Below are positions 56,174 to 64,000 of a stretch of DNA of 64,000 nucleotides, in pieces. The notes below the pieces were generated by a model, which was not told the origin of the DNA, searched no databases, and worked only from the letters and a program-made list of their open reading frames with translations. How positions within the stretch are numbered: position 1 is the first letter of the stretch; every line of letters begins with the position of its first letter. The stretch comes from Trinickia mobilis (GTDB taxonomy: Bacteria; Pseudomonadota; Gammaproteobacteria; Burkholderiales; Burkholderiaceae), in NCBI RefSeq assembly GCF_017315705.1, contig NZ_JAFLRF010000008.1, positions 62,001-126,000 of the forward strand, read 5' to 3'. The position numbers and the translations under genes were made by a program.

Positions 56174-57463
56174 TTACAGATCCAGCAGCAGGCGGGCCGG
56201 ATCTTCGAGCGCGTCCTTCATCGCGACGAGCGACAGCACGGCTTCGCGGCCGTCGATGATGCGGTGGTCGTACGACAGCGCGAGGTAGTTCATCGGACGG
56301 ATCACGATCTGGCCGTTCTCGACAACCGCACGCTCCTTCGTCGCGTGCACGCCGAGGATGGCCGATTGCGGCGGGTTGATGATCGGCGTCGACAGCATCG
56401 AGCCGAACACGCCGCCGTTCGAGATCGAGAACGTGCCGCCCGTCATTTCTTCGATCGACAGCTTGCCGTCCTTCGCCTTCTGGCCGAACTCGGCGATCTT
56501 CTTTTCGATGTCGGCGAGGCTCATCTGGTCCGCGTTGCGCAGGATCGGCACCACGAGGCCGCGCGGCGAACCGACTGCGATACCGATGTCGAAGTAGCCG
56601 TGATAGACGATGTCGTTGCCGTCGATCGACGCGTTCACGAGCGGGAACTTCTTGAGCGCATGCACAGCCGCTTTCACGAAGAACGACATGAAGCCGAGCT
56701 TCACGCCGTGTTCCTTCTCGAACTTGTCCTTGTACTTGTTGCGCAGGTCCATGACCGGCGCCATGTTCACTTCGTTGAACGTCGTGAGGATGGCGTTGGT
56801 CTGTTGCGACTCGAGCAGACGCTCTGCGATACGCGCACGCAGGCGCGACATCGGCACACGCTGTTCCGGACGGTTCTGGAGCCAGGCATCGGCCGACGCC
56901 GGGGCCTTCACGTCCGGCAGCGACGCACGCGCAGCCTTCGCGGGCGCAGCAGCCGGAGCCTTCGCGGCAGGCGCCGGTGCCGGAGCCGCAGCGCCGGCGG
57001 CGAGCACGTCGCCCTTCGTGACGCGGCCGTCGCGGCCCGAGCCTTGCAGTTGATCGGCGGAGAGGTTCTTCTCGGCCATCAGCTTGTTCGCGGCGGGCGA
57101 CGCGGCAGTGCCGGCGGAAGCCGTCGCAGCGGCGGCGGCCGGTGCAGCGGCGGGCGCCGGCTGCACTTCGGCCGTGCCTGCTGCCGCGGCGGCCGCGGGA
57201 GCGGCGGTGGCGCCGGCCTTCGCCTCGGTGTCGATCTTCGCGATGATTTCGTCAGCGACGACGATATCGCCATCGTGCTTGATGACTTGCGCGAGCACGC
57301 CTGCCGACGGAGCCGGCACTTCGAGCACGACCTTGTCGGTTTCGATCTCGATCAAGATTTCGTCTTGCGCGACAGCCTCGCCAGGCTGCTTCTTCCATTG
57401 GAGCATGGTCGCTTCCGAGACCGACTCGGACAGCTGGGGAACCTTGACTTCTACGATAGCCAT
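56174..57463 (-). CDS. odhB: Dihydrolipoyl succinyltransferase (E2)
   Basis: This 429-residue E2 component has a lipoyl domain at 1-80 (lysine in [14 protein letters not shown]). An Ala/Pro linker is followed by a peripheral-subunit-binding domain ([30 protein letters not shown]) and the catalytic domain ending [19 protein letters not shown] with the catalytic His. It transfers succinyl groups to CoA in the TCA cycle. It is co-directional with odhA and lpd. Confidence 0.97.
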   Translation of the reverse strand: MAIVEVKVPQLSESVSEATMLQWKKQPGEAVAQDEILIEIETDKVVLEVPAPSAGVLAQVIKHDGDIVVADEIIAKIDTEAKAGATAAPAAAAAAGTAEVQPAPAAAPAAAAATASAGTAASPAANKLMAEKNLSADQLQGSGRDGRVTKGDVLAAGAAAPAPAPAAKAPAAAPAKAARASLPDVKAPASADAWLQNRPEQRVPMSRLRARIAERLLESQQTNAILTTFNEVNMAPVMDLRNKYKDKFEKEHGVKLGFMSFFVKAAVHALKKFPLVNASIDGNDIVYHGYFDIGIAVGSPRGLVVPILRNADQMSLADIEKKIAEFGQKAKDGKLSIEEMTGGTFSISNGGVFGSMLSTPIINPPQSAILGVHATKERAVVENGQIVIRPMNYLALSYDHRIIDGREAVLSLVAMKDALEDPARLLLDL

Positions 57464-57561
57464 GTGATTTTCCTGAACTCGTATCTGGGTGAGCGCGAAC
57501 TTTGCCCGGGTTCGTCGGCGCGCCGATTCTCGATAACGGCGGGAACGACCTCGCGCTTAAG

Positions 57562-57587
57562 CGGGAAAGCGCACGCGCGCTTTCCCG
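57562..57587 (-). other. Intercistronic hairpin between odhA and odhB
   Basis: CGGGAAAGCGC (57562-57572) pairs perfectly with GCGCTTTCCCG (57577-57587) with a four-base loop. It lies between odhA and odhB and has no T-run. It may stabilise the upstream message or tune subunit ratio. Confidence 0.6.
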
Positions 57588-57602
57588 GTTCGCTGCATCT
57601 GT

Positions 57603-60464
57603 TTATTTAGCGATCGATGTGCTCTTCAAGCGTCCGAACGCGCCTTCGACCAACGCCTTCTGCTGCTCATAGTGCTTCGCGTAGTAACCGACCGCCGGCG
57701 AAGCCGAAGCCGGACGGCCGCTGTACGCGAGCTTCTGTCCTTCCTTCATGCCTTCCCTCAGGTGGTGTTCGACGTAGAACCACGGGCCTTGGTTTTGCGG
57801 CTCGTCCTGCACCCAGACCACTTCGGTCGCGTTCTCGTACTTCTTCACTTCCGCTTCGAACTGCTTGTGCGCGAACGGGTACAACTGCTCGATACGGATG
57901 ATCGCGACGTCGTTCGACTTCGATTCGCGGCGATGCGCGACGAGGTCGTAGTACACGCGGCCCGAACAGGCGAGCACGCGCTTGACCTTCTTCGGCTCGA
58001 TCGCCGAGTCGACTTCGCCGATCACCGGCTGGAACGAGCCCTTCGCGAGCTCCGCAAGATCCGACACTGCTTCCTTGTGGCGCAACAGCGACTTCGGCGT
58101 CGCGACGATCAGCGGCTTGCGGAACAGGCGAATCATCTGGCGGCGCAGCAGGTGGAAGATCTGCGCGGGCGTGGTCGGCTGGACGACTTGCATGTTGTGG
58201 TCAGCGCACAGCTGCAGGAAGCGCTCGATACGCGTCGACGAGTGCTCCGGCCCCTGGCCTTCGTAGCCGTGCGGCAGCAGCATCGTGAGACCCGACTGGC
58301 GGCCCCACTTCACTTCGCCCGACGAGATGAACTGGTCGATCACGACCTGCGCGCCGTTCACGAAGTCGCCGAACTGCGCTTCCCACGCGACGAACGTGTT
58401 CGGCTCAGCCGTGGAGTAGCCGTACTCGAAGCCAAGCACCGCTTCTTCCGACAGCACCGAGTCGATCACCGTGAACTTCGCCTGGCCTTCCGCGACGTTC
58501 TGCAGCGGGATATACGTGCCGTCGTTCCAGCGCTCGCGATTCTGGTCGTGCAGCACCGCGTGACGGTGCGTGAACGTGCCGCGGCCGGAATCCTGGCCGG
58601 TCAGGCGCACGGCATAGCCCGATGCGACGAGCGACGCGAACGCGAGGTGCTCGCCCATGCCCCAATCGAGCGGCGCGTCACCGCGCCCCATCGCGCGGCG
58701 GTCGTTGATCACGCGCTCGACGAGCGGGTGCACCTTGAAGTTGTCGGGGATCGTCGTGATGCGCTCGCCGAGGCGCTTCAGTTCCGCGAGCGGCACGGCC
58801 GTGTCGGCCGAGTCGGTCCACTTGCGGTTCAGGAACGGCACCCAGTCGACCGCGTACTTGCTCTTGTAGTTCGAGAGCACCGGATCGGCCGTATGATGGC
58901 CTTCGTCCATCGCCTGACGGTACGCCTTCACGAAGTTATCCGGATCAGCCGCGCCGATCACGCCTTGCTGCACGAGCTTTTCCGCGTACAGCGCGCGCGT
59001 GCCCGGGTGCTTCGCAATGGTCTTGTACATCAGCGGCTGCGTGACCGCCGGCGTGTCCTGCTCGTTGTGGCCGAGCTTGCGGAAGCAGATGACGTCGATC
59101 ACGACATCCTTGTGGAACTGCATCCGGTAGTCGATCGCGAGCTGCGTAGCCAGCACGACGGCTTCCGGATCGTCGCCGTTCACGTGCAGCACCGGCGCTT
59201 CGATCATCTTGACGACGTCCGAGCAGTACAGCGTCGAGCGCGAATCGCGCGGGTCCGACGTCGTGAAGCCGATCTGGTTGTTGATGACGATGTGCAGCGT
59301 GCCGTGCGTGCCGTAGCCGCGCGTCTGCGCGAGGTTCAGCGTTTCCATCACGACGCCTTGACCGGCGAAGGCCGCGTCGCCGTGGATCTGCACCGGCAGC
59401 ACTTGCAGGCCGTCTTCGTCGCCGCGGCGGTCCATGCGCGCCTTGGCCGAGCCTTCGACCACCGGATTGACGATTTCGAGGTGCGACGGGTTGAACGCGA
59501 GCGACAGGTGCACCGGGCCGCCTTCGGTCGAAACGTCCGACGAGAAGCCCTTGTGGTACTTCACGTCGCCGGCCGGCAGGTCGTCGACGTGCTTGCCTTC
59601 GAATTCCGCGAATAGATCCGACGGCATCTTGCCGAGCGTGTTGACCAGAACGTTCAGGCGGCCGCGGTGGGCCATGCCGATGACGATCTCCTGCACGCCC
59701 TTCGCGCCCGCGTGGCGGACGACTTCGTCCATCGACGCGATGAAGCTCTCGCCGCCTTCGAGCGAGAAGCGCTTCTGGCCGACGTACTTGGTGTGCAGAT
59801 AGCGCTCGAGGCCTTCGGCAGCCGTCAAACGGTTCAGGATGTGCTTCTTCTTGTCAGCCGAGAAGTTCGGCGTGGCGCGGATCGATTCGAGCTGCTCCTG
59901 CCACCAGCGCTTCTGCTCCGGATCGCTGAGGTACATGTATTCGGCGCCGATCGTGCCGCAGTAGGTGTCGCGCAGCGCCTTCACGATATCGCGCAGCGAC
60001 GCCTGCTCGAACCCGAAGTACAGGTTGCTCGCGCTGAACGTCTGGTCCATGTCGGCTTCGGTGAAGTCGTAGAACGCAGGTTCGAGCTCGGGGATGGCGG
60101 GACGCTCGCGACGCTTCAGGGGATCGAGATTGGCCCATTGCGAGCCGAGGAAGCGATAGGCGCTGATGAGGGTCTGGACGTGGACCTGCTTGCGGGCGGT
60201 GGCGAGGTTCTCGCCGCCTTCGGCTTCACGCGGGATGAACGCGTTGGCCTTCGCGCGTTGGGCAAACGATTCGACGATCGGGCCGTGGGCCACGTCGTTG
60301 GCAGCGGTGCCATCCGATGCAGGAACGTTCTGCAACGCGTCGAAATATTCGCGCCAGTTCTCGGGCACTGACGCCGGATTGTCGAGATATTGCTCGTACA
60401 GTTCTTCAACGTACGGAGCATTGCCGCCGAACAGATACGAGTTCAGCTGGAATTGCTTCATCAT
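57603..60464 (-). CDS. odhA: 2-oxoglutarate dehydrogenase (E1)
   Basis: This 953-residue thiamine-diphosphate E1 of the TCA-cycle 2-oxoglutarate dehydrogenase complex begins MMKQFQLNSYLFGGNAPYVEELY. It contains GMAHRGRLNVLVNTLGK, the ThDP region GDAAFAGQGVVMETLNL and the conserved C-terminal VWVQDEPQNQGPWFYV. ATG 60464 has AGGTGA eight bases upstream; GTG 60476 is an alternative. First gene of the odhA-odhB-lpd cluster. Confidence 0.97.
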   Translation of the reverse strand: MMKQFQLNSYLFGGNAPYVEELYEQYLDNPASVPENWREYFDALQNVPASDGTAANDVAHGPIVESFAQRAKANAFIPREAEGGENLATARKQVHVQTLISAYRFLGSQWANLDPLKRRERPAIPELEPAFYDFTEADMDQTFSASNLYFGFEQASLRDIVKALRDTYCGTIGAEYMYLSDPEQKRWWQEQLESIRATPNFSADKKKHILNRLTAAEGLERYLHTKYVGQKRFSLEGGESFIASMDEVVRHAGAKGVQEIVIGMAHRGRLNVLVNTLGKMPSDLFAEFEGKHVDDLPAGDVKYHKGFSSDVSTEGGPVHLSLAFNPSHLEIVNPVVEGSAKARMDRRGDEDGLQVLPVQIHGDAAFAGQGVVMETLNLAQTRGYGTHGTLHIVINNQIGFTTSDPRDSRSTLYCSDVVKMIEAPVLHVNGDDPEAVVLATQLAIDYRMQFHKDVVIDVICFRKLGHNEQDTPAVTQPLMYKTIAKHPGTRALYAEKLVQQGVIGAADPDNFVKAYRQAMDEGHHTADPVLSNYKSKYAVDWVPFLNRKWTDSADTAVPLAELKRLGERITTIPDNFKVHPLVERVINDRRAMGRGDAPLDWGMGEHLAFASLVASGYAVRLTGQDSGRGTFTHRHAVLHDQNRERWNDGTYIPLQNVAEGQAKFTVIDSVLSEEAVLGFEYGYSTAEPNTFVAWEAQFGDFVNGAQVVIDQFISSGEVKWGRQSGLTMLLPHGYEGQGPEHSSTRIERFLQLCADHNMQVVQPTTPAQIFHLLRRQMIRLFRKPLIVATPKSLLRHKEAVSDLAELAKGSFQPVIGEVDSAIEPKKVKRVLACSGRVYYDLVAHRRESKSNDVAIIRIEQLYPFAHKQFEAEVKKYENATEVVWVQDEPQNQGPWFYVEHHLREGMKEGQKLAYSGRPASASPAVGYYAKHYEQQKALVEGAFGRLKSTSIAK

Positions 60465-60642
60465 GTTTACGCTCACCTTTCTTCGAGTTTCTCGAGAAAT
60501 AGCGGGTTACTCAACCTTCCGCGACACGGCCTGACCGTTTAGCGGATTGCGCGAATCAAGTCTTGCTTGGAAGGACCTAAAACTAGCACGGCGAGCATAG
60601 CACAGAACGCATATTTGAGATTCCGCAACCACTATGGAAAAA

Positions 60643-60672
60643 GCAAAAAGCCGCTAGACAGCGGCTTTTTGC
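60643..60672. terminator. Bidirectional terminator between typA and odhA
   Basis: GCAAAAAGCCGCT (60643-60655) pairs with AGCGGCTTTTTGC (60660-60672). A- and T-runs at both ends make it effective in both orientations. It follows the typA stop by about 45 bp on the minus strand. Confidence 0.88.
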
Positions 60673-60715
60673 TAATGCCAGGAGCGCTCGATTCGAGCGA
60701 CGCTTCGTGAAGCGC

Positions 60716-62542
60716 TTAGTCGACTGCCGCTTCGCGGCTCGCGCGGCGGCGCTCGTGCTCCTTCAGGTGACGCTTGCGCAGACGAATCGACTGCGGCGTC
60801 ACTTCGACGAGCTCGTCGTCGTCGATGAATTCGACGGCGTATTCGAGCGACATCTGGATCGGCGTCACGAGGCGCACCGCTTCGTCGGTGCCCGACGCGC
60901 GCACGTTGGTCAGCTGCTTGCCCTTGATCGGGTTCACCACGAGGTCGTTGTCGCGGCTGTGAATGCCGATGATCATCCCTTCATAGAGCGCGTCGCCCGG
61001 CTTCACGAACATGCGGCCGCGGTCCTGCAGCTTCCACAGCGCGTAGGCGACGGCGGCGCCGTCGTCCTGCGAGATCAGCACGCCGTTGCGGCGCTCGCCG
61101 AGCGAGCCTTCCTTGACCGGCGCGTACTCGTCGAACACGTGGCTCATGAGGCCCGTGCCGCGCGTGAGGGTCATGAACTCGCCCTGGAAGCCGATCAGCC
61201 CGCGCGCCGGGATGCGGTATTCGAGGCGCGTGCGGCCGCGGCCGTCGGACGCCATGTCGAGCATTTCCCCCTTGCGGCGACCCAGCTCTTCCATCACGCC
61301 GCCCTGGTGGCCGTCTTCGACGTCCACCGTCAGCAGTTCGTACGGCTCGTGCTTCGCGCCGTCGACTTCGTGCATCACCACGCGCGGACGTGACACCGCC
61401 AGCTCATAGCCCTCGCGGCGCATGTTTTCGACCAGGATCGTCAGGTGCAGCTCGCCGCGGCCCGACACTTCGAACACCGTTTCGTCGCCGGTATCGCGCA
61501 CGCGCAGCGCGACGTTGTGGTTCAGCTCCTTCATCAAGCGGTCGCGGATCTGGCGGCTCGTGACGAACTTGCCCTCTTTGCCGGCGAGGGGCGACGAGTT
61601 GACGAGGAAGTTCATCGTGAGCGTCGGCTCGTCGACGGTGATCACCGGCAGAGCCTCGGGCGTGTCCGGCGCGCAGATCGTCGCGCCAATGCCGATTTCC
61701 TCGATGCCGTTGATGAGCACGATGTCGCCGGCTTGCGCCTCGTCGACCTGTACGCGCTCCAAGCCCTTGAACGACAGCACCTGGTTGATCTTGCGGTTGA
61801 GGATTTCGCCCTCCGGGCCAAAGCGCAGCGCCACTGGCTGACCCGGCTTGATGCGCCCGCGCGCGATCCGGCCGACGCCGATCCGGCCGACGTAAGTCGA
61901 ATAGTCGAGCGACGTGATCTGCAACTGCAGCGGCGCATCCGGATCGGACGGGCGCACCGGCACGTGCTCGAGGATCGCCTCGAAAAGCGGGCGCATATCG
62001 CCTTCGCGCGCGCTCGGCTCGAGCGACGCATAGCCGTTCAGGCCCGATGCGTACACCACCGGGAAGTCGAGCTGCTCTTCAGTCGCGCCGAGCTTGTCGA
62101 AGAGGTCGAAGGTCTGATTGATGACCCAGTCGATCCGGGCGCCCGGGCGGTCGATCTTGTTGACGACGACGATCGGCTTCAAGCCGAGCGCGAGCGCCTT
62201 CTTCGTGACGAAGCGCGTTTGCGGCATCGGGCCTTCCACGGCGTCGACGAGCAAGAGTACCGAGTCGACCATCGACAGCACGCGCTCCACTTCGCCGCCG
62301 AAGTCCGCGTGCCCTGGGGTGTCGACAATATTGATGTGCGTGCCTTCGTATTCGACCGCGCAGTTCTTCGCGAGAATCGTGATGCCGCGCTCTTTTTCGA
62401 TGTCGTTCGAGTCCATCACGCGCTCGGCGATCTGCTGGTTCTCTCGGAACGTGCCCGACTGGCGAAGCAGTTGGTCGACGAGCGTGGTCTTGCCGTGGTC
62501 GACGTGGGCAATGATGGCGATATTGCGAAGAGCGCGGGTCAT
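60716..62542 (-). CDS. typA: GTP-binding ribosome-associated protein TypA/BipA
   Basis: This 608-residue translational GTPase has G1 [11 protein letters not shown]2/G3 with [10 protein letters not shown] and [16 protein letters not shown], and G4 NKIDRPGAR. Elongation-factor domains II, III and V and the BipA-specific C-terminus ([18 protein letters not shown]-like) follow. It acts in ribosome assembly and stress translation. The ATG at 62542 follows AGGTTCC. A TATAAT on the minus strand at 62654-62659 is a likely -10. Confidence 0.96.
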   Translation of the reverse strand: MTRALRNIAIIAHVDHGKTTLVDQLLRQSGTFRENQQIAERVMDSNDIEKERGITILAKNCAVEYEGTHINIVDTPGHADFGGEVERVLSMVDSVLLLVDAVEGPMPQTRFVTKKALALGLKPIVVVNKIDRPGARIDWVINQTFDLFDKLGATEEQLDFPVVYASGLNGYASLEPSAREGDMRPLFEAILEHVPVRPSDPDAPLQLQITSLDYSTYVGRIGVGRIARGRIKPGQPVALRFGPEGEILNRKINQVLSFKGLERVQVDEAQAGDIVLINGIEEIGIGATICAPDTPEALPVITVDEPTLTMNFLVNSSPLAGKEGKFVTSRQIRDRLMKELNHNVALRVRDTGDETVFEVSGRGELHLTILVENMRREGYELAVSRPRVVMHEVDGAKHEPYELLTVDVEDGHQGGVMEELGRRKGEMLDMASDGRGRTRLEYRIPARGLIGFQGEFMTLTRGTGLMSHVFDEYAPVKEGSLGERRNGVLISQDDGAAVAYALWKLQDRGRMFVKPGDALYEGMIIGIHSRDNDLVVNPIKGKQLTNVRASGTDEAVRLVTPIQMSLEYAVEFIDDDELVEVTPQSIRLRKRHLKEHERRRASREAAVD

Positions 62543-62817
62543 AGGAACCTGGAAACGCAAGGAATTTGCGCGAAATGAGAAACACGTTGAGTGCGCGAAA
62601 GCCGCTGGACGTCACGGCAGACCGGCTTTAATTGCACTTTCGGACAGCCAAAAATTATAGCACGCGCGAATGACGCCGAATTAGCACACCTTTCCTCTCC
62701 CGCGTCGCGCCGAATCGACGCAGTTAAAAAGTGCCGGAACGCAGACCCATCCGAGTATTTTCTATATTGACAGTATGCGCTTAATACAAAAGACTGTTTC
62801 CTGGGGTGTAATAACGC

Positions 62818-62846
62818 TTGCCGCGTCAACTAACCACACCTATACT
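62818..62846 (+). promoter_or_regulatory. Promoter of the marR-efflux unit
   Basis: TTGCCG and TATACT are separated by 17 bp, 26 bp before the MarR start. An ATTGCAAT palindrome (62862-62869) lies between promoter and gene and may be the MarR operator. The rest of the 62543-62872 interval holds only the typA -10 noted above. Confidence 0.6.
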
Positions 62847-62872
62847 CCTGCCTAGTCAATTATTGCAATCGC

Positions 62873-63358
62873 ATGAGAATCATGACCGAACCCACCCCCG
62901 CGCTGCCCAAGGAACTGAGCAACTATCAGATGGGTGAGAGCGTCGGCTACCTGATTGCACGCGTGAAATCGGTCATGTCGAACATGGTCACCCAGCGCAC
63001 GATGGCGGCACTGGGCATCACGAGCACGCAGGCCAGCATTTTGTTCATGGTGGCAAGCGGCCGGTGCCTCGTCGCGGCGGACCTCGCCCGCGACTACGGG
63101 ATCGACGCGAGTGCCGTCACGCGCCTGATCGACCGGCTGGAAAAGCGCGGCCTGCTCACGCGCGTACGCAGCAGCGAGGACCGCCGGGTGGTGCGGCTCG
63201 CCTTGACGCCGGAAGGCTACGAACTCGCCGCCCGCATGCCGGAAATCTTCACGAGCGTGCTCGACAAGCTGCTCGCGGGCTTCACGCCCGAAGAAGTCGG
63301 CTTCTTGAAAAGCATGCTGCGGCGCGTTCTCGTCAATAACGGGGATCAAACGAATTGA
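62873..63358 (+). CDS. MarR-family transcriptional regulator
   Basis: This 161-residue MarR regulator has a winged helix at about 45-115 (TQASILFMVASGRCLVAADLARDYGIDASAVTRLIDRLEKRGLLTRVRSSEDRRVVRLALTPEG is the region; key motif SSEDRRVV). It is followed 100 bp downstream by an outer-membrane efflux gene, the usual arrangement for EmrR-type local repressors of EmrAB-type pumps. ATG 62873 or 62882; neither has a strong ribosome site. Confidence 0.92.
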   Translation: MRIMTEPTPALPKELSNYQMGESVGYLIARVKSVMSNMVTQRTMAALGITSTQASILFMVASGRCLVAADLARDYGIDASAVTRLIDRLEKRGLLTRVRSSEDRRVVRLALTPEGYELAARMPEIFTSVLDKLLAGFTPEEVGFLKSMLRRVLVNNGDQTN

Positions 63359-63459
63359 GCGCACGGCGGCAGCACGCAGCAGTAACGGAAATTCGCATCC
63401 GAACACACAAAAAAATACTTGCAGGGTCCATGATCACACTCCATTCCGAGAGTCGAGCG

Positions 63460-64000
63460 ATGAAATCCCTTTCCCCGTCGGCCTACGTGCTGTCTTGCCG
63501 GGGGGCCGTCGCCGCGGCGGCCGCGGCGCTCGCCCTCACCGGCTGCGCGAACTACTTCGGCATCAAGAGCGACAAGCAGATCGCACCGGCGGGCCAGTTC
63601 GAGTCCGCGCAAAGCCTGCCCAGCCAGGGCGGGCAATGGCCGTCGCTCGACTGGGCCGATCAGTTCGGCGACCCGCAACTGCCGAAGCTGATCGCCGAAG
63701 CGCTCGAAGGCAGCCCGTCGATCGCCCAGGCGCAGGCGCGCATCGCGAAGGCGCAGTCCTATATCGAAAGCTCGCGCTCGAACCTGTATCCGAAAGTCGA
63801 CGGGAGCTATGCATGGACTCGGGAACTCTATTCGGCCAACTCGCTTTACCCTCCGCCCTTTGGCGGCACCTGGTTTAGCGAGAACAACGTGCTCGCGAGC
63901 GCGTCGTGGGATCTGGATTTGTGGGGCAAGAACCGCGAGAAGCTCGGCTCGGCGGTCTCGCAGGCCGAGTCGGCCGAAGCCGACATGCAGCAGGCGCGCA
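63460..64000 (+). CDS. NodT-type outer-membrane efflux lipoprotein, N-terminal part
   Basis: This gene is cut by the window end after about 180 codons. A lipoprotein signal (AAAAAALALTGCANYFG, lipidated Cys near 29) is followed by the NodT start SLDWADQFGDPQLPKLIAEALEGSP and ASWDLDLWGKNREKLGSA. It would form the outer-membrane duct of a multidrug pump; adaptor and pump genes are expected beyond the window. The neighbouring MarR gene is its likely repressor. Confidence 0.92.
   Translation, partial: MKSLSPSAYVLSCRGAVAAAAAALALTGCANYFGIKSDKQIAPAGQFESAQSLPSQGGQWPSLDWADQFGDPQLPKLIAEALEGSPSIAQAQARIAKAQSYIESSRSNLYPKVDGSYAWTRELYSANSLYPPPFGGTWFSENNVLASASWDLDLWGKNREKLGSAVSQAESAEADMQQAR

Noticed and set aside
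57672-59615. 647-codon plus-strand frame opposite odhA
   Set aside because: Complement of a well-defined E1 gene; composition and lack of motifs mark it as a shadow.

Overview
The window is a high-GC chromosomal segment that looks like a Burkholderiaceae genome (Burkholderia, Paraburkholderia or a relative). The evidence is an Hfq2-type long Hfq, a DUF2968 protein, a linked odhA-odhB-lpd cluster next to typA, and the strong GC3 bias. Both ends cut genes: a phosphate acetyltransferase on the left and an outer-membrane efflux lipoprotein on the right. I saw no rRNA, tRNA, CRISPR array or intact insertion sequence.

0-12 kb is a C2-sulfonate (probably isethionate) degradation island. It holds pta (partial), xsc, an IclR regulator, an MHS-type transporter and a GMC oxidoreductase, the set known as IseR/IseU/IseJ plus Xsc/Pta. 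Inferred flow: isethionate is imported, oxidised to sulfoacetaldehyde, cleaved by Xsc to acetyl phosphate and sulfite, and converted by Pta to acetyl-CoA. A CobS/CobT-like AAA+/VWA pair without CobN lies between pta and xsc. A chemoreceptor gene also sits inside the island. The xsc and GMC promoters share a GAACTTTTTGTTYC motif.

12-33.5 kb is the most unusual part. It has a membrane Ser/Thr kinase, a PP2C phosphatase, a two-FHA membrane protein, a sigma54 enhancer-binding protein, and a complete type I exporter (cNMP-cNMP-C39 peptidase-ABC, HlyD, TolC-like) with a parvulin. Five small proteins each carry a 26-residue leader ending in GG or GA. Three strong sigma54 (-24/-12) promoters precede peptide genes, a fourth precedes an LRAT-like gene, and two weaker candidates precede the FHA and TolC genes. 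I read this as a sigma54-driven, phosphorylation-gated peptide secretion system. It resembles the threonine-phosphorylation control of type VI secretion, but wired to a type I exporter. Two DUF4399 genes and a sulfatase-modifying-factor-like lipid/periplasmic protein flank it.

33.4-54.5 kb is mixed: a HIT protein; a DUF190/TfoX/CrcB cluster linked to fluoride export; a GNAT; an SHS-family transporter; a TetR-fadE-fadD beta-oxidation cluster; a flavin oxidase with a Tat-exported partner; an ECF sigma/anti-sigma operon led by a 45-residue lipoprotein; hfq2; several small conserved genes; a solitary transposase-domain protein; and zapE.

54.6-64 kb is core metabolism: the 2-oxoglutarate dehydrogenase complex (odhA, odhB, lpd), typA, and a MarR regulator ahead of an outer-membrane efflux gene.

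A palindromic 44-bp element occurs at 17.25 kb and in tandem at 49 kb. At both sites it ends 13 nt before a start codon, and its stem shows a compensatory base change.
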